Source: Bacteroidales bacterium (GTDB lineage: Bacteria > Bacteroidota > Bacteroidia > Bacteroidales > UBA932). From it: a DNA stretch of 64,000 bases. A program made the translations under genes and the position numbers. The notes beneath the pieces were generated by a model. That model was given only the letters and a program-made list of their open reading frames with translations. It did not search any database and was not told the origin of the DNA. Positions 1 to 8,320 of the stretch are shown piece by piece. Where the stretch lies: contig JAQUBZ010000013.1 of the NCBI GenBank assembly GCA_028686425.1, positions 1 through 64,000 of the forward strand, given 5' to 3'. The stretch's first letter is position 1; every line of letters begins with the position of its first letter.

Positions 1-933
1 AAACTTCCTTCGGAACAGAGAACTCTCGGATTTTCAGTGCAGACATTTTTGATAGGAATAGGTGCCGTATGCGGTGCGGTTCTTCCTTTCGTACTTACCA
101 ATTGGTTTGGAATGTCGAATGTTCCCGAAGTGGAAGGAGGAGTTTCTCCCAATGTGAAATTAGCTTTCTACATTGGTGCGATAGTGCTTATTTCGTGTGT
201 GGTGTGGACGGTTTTGAGGACAAAGGAATATCCTCCTGAGGAAGAGATAAAAGAAAAAGACGGGGGATTTGCAGAGATTTTCAGAGACTTTGGGAAGATG
301 CCTAAGACAATGAAGCAGCTCGGGCTTGTACAATTCTTCTCATGGTTTGCCCTTTTCTCGATGTGGGTGTATATGACCCCTGCGGTTGCTGAGCACTGCT
401 ATGGTACAACAGACAGACTTTCAGAAGCATACGGCAATGCGGGAGATTGGGTTGGAGTATTGCAGGGGGTTTATAACGGCGTTGCCGCCATTTTTGCTTT
501 TCTGCTCCCTGTAATGGCTAAAAAGATTGGTCGTAAAGCCACTCATGCAGTGTCACTGCTCTGTGGTGCGCTTGGCTTCGGGTCATTTTTGATTTTCAGG
601 AATCCCGATATGCTGATTATCTCCATGATAGGTGTGGGCATTGCATGGGGATCCATTCTTGCCATGCCGTACGCTATGCTTGCAGGTTCACTTCCTGCAA
701 AGAAAATGGGTGTGTATATGGGGATTTTCAACTTCTTCATCACTATCCCTCAGATATGCAATGGATTGATTGGCGGACTTATGGTCAGGTATGTGTATGG
801 AAATCACTCGATTTATGCCCTTGTATTTTCAGGAATATGTCTTCTTATAGCCGCCTTCTGTGTCCTCTTCGTCGAAGATAAGGATGATGCAGTGCAATTA
901 TTTACTCGCAAACACAAAACAAATAATATATAA
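1..933 (+). CDS. MFS sugar permease, SLC45/GPH-like (5' end outside window)
   Basis: The reading frame is open from base 1 (KLPSEQRTLGF...), so the true start lies upstream and only the C-terminal part, about 310 residues, is seen. It contains at least seven hydrophobic segments separated by short basic loops (for example MAKKIGRKATH), as in the major facilitator superfamily. The family resemblance is to proton-coupled sugar permeases of the SLC45/GPH type, which in Bacteroidota often sit in maltose or starch loci. It lies 41 bp before susC on the same strand. I infer that it carries maltose or maltodextrins from periplasm to cytoplasm. The substrate rests on context alone. Confidence 0.8.
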   Translation, partial: KLPSEQRTLGFSVQTFLIGIGAVCGAVLPFVLTNWFGMSNVPEVEGGVSPNVKLAFYIGAIVLISCVVWTVLRTKEYPPEEEIKEKDGGFAEIFRDFGKMPKTMKQLGLVQFFSWFALFSMWVYMTPAVAEHCYGTTDRLSEAYGNAGDWVGVLQGVYNGVAAIFAFLLPVMAKKIGRKATHAVSLLCGALGFGSFLIFRNPDMLIISMIGVGIAWGSILAMPYAMLAGSLPAKKMGVYMGIFNFFITIPQICNGLIGGLMVRYVYGNHSIYALVFSGICLLIAAFCVLFVEDKDDAVQLFTRKHKTNNI

Positions 934-974
934 TTAACAAGTACCTAAAAATAATCTAATAAACAATTTGTCTT

Positions 975-3959
975 ATGAAAAGATTGATTACTATGTTCCT
1001 TTCAATTATGGTACTCTCCGTATCGGCAGCATTTGCCCAATATGTGGCAAAAGGTGTTGTCGTTGATGCATCGGGAGAACCTGTGATTGGGGCTGCCGTC
1101 CTCCAAAAGGGGACAATGAATGGTACTCAGACGGGCCTTGACGGTGATTTTACACTATCTGTGCCATCTGAAAGTACTCTGTTGGAAATTAGCTTTTTGG
1201 GATACCGGACTGTAGAAATCGCTGCAGGCAAGGCTTCAAGAGTCGTTATGATTGACGATACGAAGTTCTTGGATGAAGTAGTGGTAATCGGTTATGGTAC
1301 CGTCAAAAAAAGCGACATGACCGGTTCGGTTGCAGCATTGAAAGCCGACCAGGTAAACAAAGGTTCAATCACTTCACCTTCTGAAATGCTTCAGGGCAAG
1401 GCGGCAGGTGTTGTCATCACTACAGGAGACGGACAGCCGGGAAGTTCTTCAACTATCCGTATCCGCGGAGGTTCTTCATTGAACGCATCCAATGACCCTC
1501 TGATCATTATCGATGGTCTGCCTATAAGCAATACCGGTGTCAGTGGTATGAGCGATCAGCTTTCATCAATCAACCCTAATGATATTGAGAACTTCACAGT
1601 GTTGAAAGATGCATCTGCAACGGCTATTTACGGTTCGCGTGCATCTAACGGTGTCATCATTATCACCACCAAGAAAGGCAACAAACGCGATGCAGTCATT
1701 CCTAAAATCGCAGTTGATTATACGGCTTCTGTCAGCCAGAATACCAAATTCGTCAATGTAATGACAGGAGACGAGATGCGTGCAGCCGTTCAGAAATATG
1801 CACAGACAATCAGTGACGGTGAAAATGCTCTTGCAGCATTGGGAACGGAAAATACAGATTGGCAGAAAGAAATCTACCAGATGGCATGGTCCCATGATGC
1901 AAATATTTCGCTGCAAGGCAATGTCAACTTCGGAAAAGAAGCATATATGCCATATCGTGTATCGGGCGGATATCTTGACAAGACAGGTACTTTGAAGACC
2001 GGTTACATGAAACGCGGGACAATGGCAATCAACCTCAATCCTACGTTCCTTGATGAACACCTGACAGTCAACCTCAGTGCAAAAGGGGTGATTACCAACA
2101 ATCGTTTTGCAAATGGCGGAGCAATTACCCAGGCTGTTCAATATGATCCTACACAACCCGTATATGGTACTGCACAGCAAGGTCTTGACGGATATCGTAT
2201 GTGGGGTTCGTGGGATGGAACAAGTTTTATTCCAAATAATATGGCCAACCAGAATCCTGTTGCAATGCTTAATCAATACAACGACATTTCGACAGCAAGA
2301 CGTATTATCACCAATGGTCAGATAGATTATAAAATCCATGGTCTTGAAGATTTGAAACTTCACTTGAATCTCGGTCTCGACTATGTATCTTCAGATGGTA
2401 CAAAAGACAGCCCTGTCGGATGTGAAATGTCATACCATGACAAGAGCCAGATCGGTTCAGGTTATCACGGAACTTATTCACAGATTCGCAACGACCAGAC
2501 ATTGGAGCTTTATGCAGATTACAACAAGACAATCAGCAAACATACCATCGGTGCAATGACAGGTTATTCATGGCAGCATTTCTATCGTGAAGAGAACAGT
2601 CATGATATGCGCCAGAGCGACAAGAGCAGCCTTAAAGATCCATACGTATTCAAAACCGAAAACTTCCTTGTATCATTTTTCGGAAGATTGAATTACAACT
2701 ATGATGAAAGATACTTTCTGACAGCTACCGTCCGATATGATGGTACATCTCGCTTTGCCAACAATAAATGGGGTTTCTTCCCATCTGCGGCTTTCGCATG
2801 GAATGTCAAGAATGAAGGATTTCTTGAAGATGTGGATGCTGTTTCCAACTTGAAACTCCGTCTGAGCTATGGTCAGACAGGTCAGCAGGAACTCAATAGC
2901 GGTGATTACCCTTCTATTCCTGCATATACCACCAACCTTCTCGGAAGTTACTATGTATTCGGAAATCAGAATGTGATAGTTCCTATTACTCCGAAAGGCT
3001 ACAATGCAGACCTTAAATGGGAAACGACCACAACATACAACGCCGGTCTGGACTTTGCATTTATGAAAGGCGGACGTATCTATGGTAGCATTGATGCATA
3101 CTATCGTCTGACTACCGATTTGTTGAATTATACTCCGATTGCGGCAGGTGCCAACCTTACCAACTATCTGAATGCAAATATCGGTGAACTTAAAAATAAG
3201 GGTATAGAGGTGGAATTGGGAGCAATCATCATCGACTCCAAAGATTGGAGTTGGAAATTTGATGTCAACGGAGCTTACAACCGGAATATCATCACCAAGC
3301 TTACATCAAACGATGGTCCCGATTATACAGGTGTTGCTACCGGTGGTATTTCCGGCGGTACAGGCAATACCATTCAACGTTACATGGTCGGATACCCTAT
3401 CAATACATTCTACGTATATCAGCAGGTTTATGATGAACAAGGCAAACCGATAATGGGTGCTTACGTGGACCGTAATGAAGATGGTACAGTCAATGACAAA
3501 GACAAATATTGCTTCGGTCAGGCTGCTCCGGTGGTTTCATTGGGCTTTAATACTACTTTCTCTTGGAAAAATCTTTCATTGAATGTGGCAGGTCACGGCA
3601 ATATCGGGAATTGGGTGTATAATAACAACTATTCCAACATGAGCCTTCTTACAGACTTGTGGACCAACAACTTCATAAACAACCGTAATCCTAATGCCAT
3701 GTATCTCGGCTTCACAGAGGCTCAATACTGGAGTGATTACTATATTGAAAAGGCCGATTTCTTCAAATTGGACAGAATTACCTTGAACTACATGCTACCT
3801 ATCAAGAACATAGGAAATCTTAATATTTTCGGTACGGTTCAGAATGTGGCTGTGTTCTCCAATTATGACGGCATTGATCCCGAAATTTTCAGTGGTATAG
3901 ACAATAACCTGTATCCACGTCCACGCACCTATATACTTGGTGTGAAATTTAACTTTTAA
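975..3959 (+). CDS. susC: SusC-type TonB-dependent outer-membrane transporter
   Basis: 994 residues. A Sec signal peptide (ending about residue 21, AAFAQ) is followed by a carboxypeptidase-like regulatory domain (about 22-95), the SusC-type motif DEVVVIGYGT starting at residue 100, a plug domain (about 110-230, with LIIIDGLPIS and ATAIYGSRASNGVI) and a long beta-barrel ending in phenylalanine (KFNF). This layout is diagnostic of SusC/RagA. In the known Sus system SusC imports malto-oligosaccharides across the outer membrane with energy from TonB. SusD begins 18 bp downstream. The starch substrate follows from the GH13 neighbours. No clear TAnnTTTG box was seen in the 41 bp upstream, so it may be read through from the permease gene. 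Confidence 0.95.
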   Translation: MKRLITMFLSIMVLSVSAAFAQYVAKGVVVDASGEPVIGAAVLQKGTMNGTQTGLDGDFTLSVPSESTLLEISFLGYRTVEIAAGKASRVVMIDDTKFLDEVVVIGYGTVKKSDMTGSVAALKADQVNKGSITSPSEMLQGKAAGVVITTGDGQPGSSSTIRIRGGSSLNASNDPLIIIDGLPISNTGVSGMSDQLSSINPNDIENFTVLKDASATAIYGSRASNGVIIITTKKGNKRDAVIPKIAVDYTASVSQNTKFVNVMTGDEMRAAVQKYAQTISDGENALAALGTENTDWQKEIYQMAWSHDANISLQGNVNFGKEAYMPYRVSGGYLDKTGTLKTGYMKRGTMAINLNPTFLDEHLTVNLSAKGVITNNRFANGGAITQAVQYDPTQPVYGTAQQGLDGYRMWGSWDGTSFIPNNMANQNPVAMLNQYNDISTARRIITNGQIDYKIHGLEDLKLHLNLGLDYVSSDGTKDSPVGCEMSYHDKSQIGSGYHGTYSQIRNDQTLELYADYNKTISKHTIGAMTGYSWQHFYREENSHDMRQSDKSSLKDPYVFKTENFLVSFFGRLNYNYDERYFLTATVRYDGTSRFANNKWGFFPSAAFAWNVKNEGFLEDVDAVSNLKLRLSYGQTGQQELNSGDYPSIPAYTTNLLGSYYVFGNQNVIVPITPKGYNADLKWETTTTYNAGLDFAFMKGGRIYGSIDAYYRLTTDLLNYTPIAAGANLTNYLNANIGELKNKGIEVELGAIIIDSKDWSWKFDVNGAYNRNIITKLTSNDGPDYTGVATGGISGGTGNTIQRYMVGYPINTFYVYQQVYDEQGKPIMGAYVDRNEDGTVNDKDKYCFGQAAPVVSLGFNTTFSWKNLSLNVAGHGNIGNWVYNNNYSNMSLLTDLWTNNFINNRNPNAMYLGFTEAQYWSDYYIEKADFFKLDRITLNYMLPIKNIGNLNIFGTVQNVAVFSNYDGIDPEIFSGIDNNLYPRPRTYILGVKFNF

Positions 3960-3977
3960 TGATAGGAGATAGATACA

Positions 3978-5555
3978 ATGAAACAAATTAAATTATATAT
4001 AGTTGCAATCTCTTTAGTTGTTTGCGCCTCTCTGACATCGTGCGTAAAAGACCTGAATGTAACTCCTATTGACCCCAATATCGCTCTTCCGGAAGATGTT
4101 CTTAATTCTGAAGACGCTTATTTTCAAGTGCTTGCTAAATGCTATCAAGGACTTGCATGTAGTAGCACCAACGGTCCTGACGGAAGTCCGGACATTGATG
4201 GTGTGGATGGCGGTTACGGCCAATATATGCGTGCTTTGTTCAATTTGAACACTGTCACCACAGATGAAGCAACAGTTTGCTGGAATGACGGTACACTGAG
4301 GCATTTGCATCAGATGCGCTGGACTTCCACCAATGAGTTCAACCTCTCTATGTATTTCCGTATTTATTATCAAATATCTCTCTGTAATGAATTTATTCGC
4401 AGAGGCAGTGCTTCTGAATTTGCAAACGGAAATAATATGAAACTTTGGCTTGGAGAAGCACGAGCACTTCGCGCACTCAGCTATTATCACGCCATAGACA
4501 TGTATGGAAACGTACCTTTTGCAACTGAAGATCAGTCGGTAGGCTCTACAGGTCCCGATCAGATCATGCGGGCAGACCTTTATAAATGGCTTGTGGATGA
4601 ATGTAAGGATATTCTTACAATCATTCCCGAAAAAGCTCCCGAATACGGAAGAGCAAGTGGTGAAATGGTAAAAATGATACTTGCAAAACTTTATTTGAAC
4701 AGCATGGTTTACACTGACGGTGCCGTAAATAATTTTGCAGAATGTGCCCAGATCTGTCGCGAAATAATGACGGCTCATCCTACTCTCGAACCGAATTATT
4801 TGAATCTGTTCGGTGCCGATAATGACAAATTTGACGAAATCATCTTCGCTGTAGTATCCGAAGGGACAAACACCCGTTCTTACGGTTCTACCAATTATTT
4901 AATACTAGCAAGTTTGAATGGTGACTATGTTGCATGGAAAGACAAGATGGGAGCTGTTGAAGGTTGGGGAGGTCTTACAGTTACAAGTGCCTTTATTGAC
5001 AAATTTGACAAGAAAGATGCTCGTTATACGTTTACAGATTGTTCCGAATTCGATCCGAAAGGTGAATATGTTCACACATACGTTGTAAATGACGATAATA
5101 CTTTTCTCAGCGGATATTGCACCACGAAATGGAGAAACATCAAGAGTGATGGTACTCCGGGCAATAAGACCAACTCTACAGTGGATACCGATTATCCCGT
5201 ATTCCGTGCAGCAGATGCTTATCTGATGTTTGCAGAAGCCACTTTACGTAATGGAGGAAATGCAGCAGATGCCGTGTCGGCTGTCAATGTCGTTCGTAAA
5301 CGCGCAGGACTTGCTTCTCTTGCATCTGTTACTCTCGATGATATTCTTGATGAACGCGGACGTGAACTTTATTGGGAAAACTTCCGTCGCAGCGATCTTA
5401 TCCGTTTTGGCAAATATGTCGGAAGCGATTATGTCTGGGAATGGAAAGGCGGCGTTGCCGAGGGTACTTCCGTTGATGCAAAATTCAAACTGTTCCCTAT
5501 ACCTGCCAATGATATCAATTCAAACAGCAAGCTAACCCAGAATGCCGGATATTAA
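3978..5555 (+). CDS. susD: SusD/RagB-family surface starch-binding lipoprotein
   Basis: 525 residues, beginning with a lipoprotein signal whose lipobox LTSC places the lipidated cysteine at residue 22. The body has SusD features: helical TPR-like segments, WLGEARALRALSYYHAIDMYGNVPF near residue 160 and the C-terminal block DERGRELYWENFRRSDLIRFG near residue 455. SusD proteins cap the SusC barrel and bind the polysaccharide at the cell surface. The gene lies 18 bp after susC, the invariant SusC-SusD order, and 21 bp before the SusE/F-like gene. The family call is firm. Specificity for starch is inferred from the locus. Confidence 0.95.
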   Translation: MKQIKLYIVAISLVVCASLTSCVKDLNVTPIDPNIALPEDVLNSEDAYFQVLAKCYQGLACSSTNGPDGSPDIDGVDGGYGQYMRALFNLNTVTTDEATVCWNDGTLRHLHQMRWTSTNEFNLSMYFRIYYQISLCNEFIRRGSASEFANGNNMKLWLGEARALRALSYYHAIDMYGNVPFATEDQSVGSTGPDQIMRADLYKWLVDECKDILTIIPEKAPEYGRASGEMVKMILAKLYLNSMVYTDGAVNNFAECAQICREIMTAHPTLEPNYLNLFGADNDKFDEIIFAVVSEGTNTRSYGSTNYLILASLNGDYVAWKDKMGAVEGWGGLTVTSAFIDKFDKKDARYTFTDCSEFDPKGEYVHTYVVNDDNTFLSGYCTTKWRNIKSDGTPGNKTNSTVDTDYPVFRAADAYLMFAEATLRNGGNAADAVSAVNVVRKRAGLASLASVTLDDILDERGRELYWENFRRSDLIRFGKYVGSDYVWEWKGGVAEGTSVDAKFKLFPIPANDINSNSKLTQNAGY

Positions 5556-5576
5556 CAGTTTAATAAGAATAATACA

Positions 5577-8222
5577 ATGAAAAAATATTTACTTTTTTTA
5601 TTTGCTCTCATTACCGGATTGATGACTTCTTCTTGTATAGAGAAGGATTTGGTTACTTTTCATCCCGGTGATCTTGTAGCACCCGTGCTGGAAAATCTTC
5701 CTGAGAGCCAGTACGTCCTTGAGGATGGAGGTACATTTTCAGACTTCAACTACTCTCTTGCGAGTGTTGGGATGTCTGCCTCTATTCAATATGAGCTCTT
5801 TGCCATCCTTCAAGTTGATGGCGCTACTCCGAAATCTGTCGCAAAAGTGACAAATAAAGGGGCTATTGCGGTCAATGCCAATACAATCAATAATATTCTT
5901 ATAGGCTTGGATTGTGCTGCTGACCAGGAGGTATCGGTCGGATTTTACGTAAAGGCCGACTGGATGTCCAATTCCAACAAATCTTTAGGTATTTCAACAC
6001 AATCAAATACAATTATTGCAGGCATTACACCATTCAAGGCTGAAAAGACATACAAGTCTATCTATTTCCGCGGCGGTTTCAACGGTTGGGGTGCAAGTCC
6101 ACAATATCGTTTGTACTGCTTTGCAGAAGATGACAATACCTATACAGGTACTGTTGATTTTGATGGTGATGGAAAGATTGCGGACCATATCTCACAAGGT
6201 TTCAAATTTGCAGATGATGCATGGGGTGATATAAACCTCGGTTCTGATGCAACCGAACCTGATGCTGCAATCATATCTCTTGTTGCAGGTGGTGCCAATA
6301 TCATGAATTACACAACTCACAGATACTATTCATTTGAAGTGGATGTTGCAGGATTGAAGGCCTATAAGACATACGGATTTGACAAGATGGGAGTTATCGG
6401 TCTTAATGGAAATTGGGATGCCGATATAGATATGACATGGAATCCTCACTATGGACGATTCTATGCCGATGTGGATGCTACTTCAGATACGGAATTCAAA
6501 TTCCGTCTTGATGGCGGATGGGATACCAACTGGGGTGTCGGCGGTGTCAAAGGTGGTGGAAATATTCCTATTTCGTCAGGTCAATATCGTATTTATTTCT
6601 ACTTCAATAACTTTGAAGCTCCTACTTATGAAATAAATGCAGATATGTATGGAAAAGACGAGCCACAAGGTGTTGAACCTGAGCCGGAACCTGAACCAAA
6701 AGTTGAAAACGCATGGTCTTTGATAGGAGAGATTGAAGGTGCCAATTGGGACAAGGATTTCTACCTGACAGAGAGTGCCGGAGTCTGGACAAGTGATGTT
6801 GTTAACATTACCGGTCAATTCAAACTTCGTTTCAATAATGGTTGGGATGAAAACAGGGGAGCCAAAGGAGATGTAGAGCCGTTTGTTGTAACTCCAGGCG
6901 TTGCCTTTGAAGTAGTTGCAGGCGGCAAGAACTTCGGCGTTCCTGCAGCAGGTTACTATAAGATTGTCTATGATACTGCTACAGAAAAAATTACAGTCAA
7001 CTCTCTTTCTAACCAATGGTCATTGATTGGAGAGATCGGAGGCACATCATGGAATAAGGATTTCTTTATGACAGAAGTAGAAACAGGGGTATGGCAGAGT
7101 GAGACATTGAAATTTGCCAATGCAGATGGTGCGGAAGGTTCATTCAAGATTCGTTATAACACAAGTTGGGATGATGCCAATACTCGCGGAGCTTCTGTTG
7201 CCGATTTCGTATTTGAAGCAGGAAAGGAATTTGACGTTGTATCTCCGGGTAACAACATCAAGGCTCCTTCAGCAACTACCGAATATATCGTAACATTTGT
7301 CCCTGCCACCAATAAGGTTACCATCAATGCGGCTCTGCCACAAAATGCGTGGTCTCTGATTGGAGGTATTGATGGATCTTCATGGGATAAAGATTTCTAC
7401 ATGACACAGTATGCAACAGGTATCTGGGTAAGTGCTCCTGTTACCATTAACGGTGAATTCAAAGTCAGATTCAACAATGACTGGAGTGTTAATCGCGGTG
7501 GTGATATGGTCAAGACAGGTGCTGCTTTTGCAGTTAAGCATGATGGCAATAATATCAAAGTTCCTACAGCTGATGCAAAATATCAGATAATATATAATCC
7601 TGCATTGGAAACAGTTACGGTCAATCCTGTTGCTGACGGATGGTCGGTAATAGGTCAATTTGAGACTTTCAATTGGGATAATGACCTGTTCCTGAGTGAT
7701 AAGGGAGATGGCATCTTTGAAAGTGAAGTATTCAAGGGCGGAGCAGAAATCAAACTTCGTTTCAATGGTGAATGGACTACTAATCGTGGTGGTATATTTG
7801 TCAAACTCGGTGAGGCATTTGCCGTTAAAAACGATGGTGACAATATCAAACTGCCGGTTCCGGGATCATTCTATAAATTAGTATATAACTCCAAAAATGA
7901 AACCATAACCGTTACAAGTGCGTGGTCACTTATCGGTCAGGTTGGAACTTCTTCATGGGATAAGGATTTCTGTATGACAGAGACATCTGCAGGTGTTTGG
8001 GAAACCACTGCAGTTGTAAACGGCGAATTCAAGCTTCGTTATCATAACGAATGGGATACGCCGAAAGGTGGTGGAAACAGAGGTGGAGATCTTGTCACCC
8101 TTGGTGAACCGTTTGCAGTTACAGACGGTGGAGCTAATATAAAAGTACCTGATACGGGTGTTAATTATCGGGTAGTGTATAAAGTGTCTGCAGAAACTGT
8201 TACCGTTTCAAAAGCGGAGTAG
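5577..8222 (+). CDS. Enlarged SusE/SusF-like multi-domain starch-binding lipoprotein
   Basis: 881 residues, with a lipobox TSSC (Cys20). Parts in order: an N-terminal SusE-like domain (about 33-150); two CBM-like modules (about 165-365, with GGFNGWG, LNGNWDADIDM and FRLDGGWDTNWG); an EPEPEPEPK linker; then five tandem modules of 94-111 residues, each beginning W-S-(L/V)-I-G, at W380, W481, W592, W689 and W783. Each repeat carries conserved aromatics (xWDKDF, WxxNRG), as expected of carbohydrate-binding surfaces. B. thetaiotaomicron SusE and SusF are about half this length with two and three binding modules. It occupies the susE/susF position after susD, so a surface starch-binding role is likely. 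The extra repeats are unusual. Confidence 0.88.
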   Translation: MKKYLLFLFALITGLMTSSCIEKDLVTFHPGDLVAPVLENLPESQYVLEDGGTFSDFNYSLASVGMSASIQYELFAILQVDGATPKSVAKVTNKGAIAVNANTINNILIGLDCAADQEVSVGFYVKADWMSNSNKSLGISTQSNTIIAGITPFKAEKTYKSIYFRGGFNGWGASPQYRLYCFAEDDNTYTGTVDFDGDGKIADHISQGFKFADDAWGDINLGSDATEPDAAIISLVAGGANIMNYTTHRYYSFEVDVAGLKAYKTYGFDKMGVIGLNGNWDADIDMTWNPHYGRFYADVDATSDTEFKFRLDGGWDTNWGVGGVKGGGNIPISSGQYRIYFYFNNFEAPTYEINADMYGKDEPQGVEPEPEPEPKVENAWSLIGEIEGANWDKDFYLTESAGVWTSDVVNITGQFKLRFNNGWDENRGAKGDVEPFVVTPGVAFEVVAGGKNFGVPAAGYYKIVYDTATEKITVNSLSNQWSLIGEIGGTSWNKDFFMTEVETGVWQSETLKFANADGAEGSFKIRYNTSWDDANTRGASVADFVFEAGKEFDVVSPGNNIKAPSATTEYIVTFVPATNKVTINAALPQNAWSLIGGIDGSSWDKDFYMTQYATGIWVSAPVTINGEFKVRFNNDWSVNRGGDMVKTGAAFAVKHDGNNIKVPTADAKYQIIYNPALETVTVNPVADGWSVIGQFETFNWDNDLFLSDKGDGIFESEVFKGGAEIKLRFNGEWTTNRGGIFVKLGEAFAVKNDGDNIKLPVPGSFYKLVYNSKNETITVTSAWSLIGQVGTSSWDKDFCMTETSAGVWETTAVVNGEFKLRYHNEWDTPKGGGNRGGDLVTLGEPFAVTDGGANIKVPDTGVNYRVVYKVSAETVTVSKAE
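6714..8219 (+). repeat. Five tandem CBM-like modules in the SusE/F-like protein
   Basis: Five protein-level repeats start at nucleotides 6714, 7017, 7350, 7641 and 7923. Shared signatures are WSLIG at the start, xSWDKDFxMT about ten residues later, EFKLRFNNxW in the middle, NRGG, FAVxxxGxNIKVP, and a final YxxVYxxxxETVTV strand. Copies differ enough at DNA level that recombination between them may be rare. The fourth copy (W689) is the most diverged at its start (QFETFNWDNDLFLS). Confidence 0.85.
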
Positions 8223-8239
8223 TTTTTGCAACTGAAATG

Positions 8240-8268
8240 ATTAGTGCGCCGGTTTTCGGCGCACTAAT
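8240..8268 (+). terminator. Strong hairpin after the SusE/F-like gene
   Basis: A perfect 12-bp inverted repeat (ATTAGTGCGCCG / CGGCGCACTAAT) encloses a 5-base loop, 17 bases after the stop of the SusE/F-like gene. It is followed by an AT-rich stretch but no long T run. It could be a terminator, an attenuator or a 3'-end stabiliser. It splits the locus between the binding/transport genes and susG. Confidence 0.75.
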
Positions 8269-8320
8269 TTATTATTAATATGACCGACCCACTTTAAATC
8301 CCTCTTAATATTCCCTTGTT

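Noticed and set aside
1566..2363. Long open frame on the minus strand inside susC
   Set aside because: It lies wholly antisense to a well-conserved transporter and its cysteine- and isoleucine-rich translation resembles no protein; it is a shadow of the susC codon bias. Similar antisense frames at 4014-4778 and 6576-7016 were dropped for the same reason.
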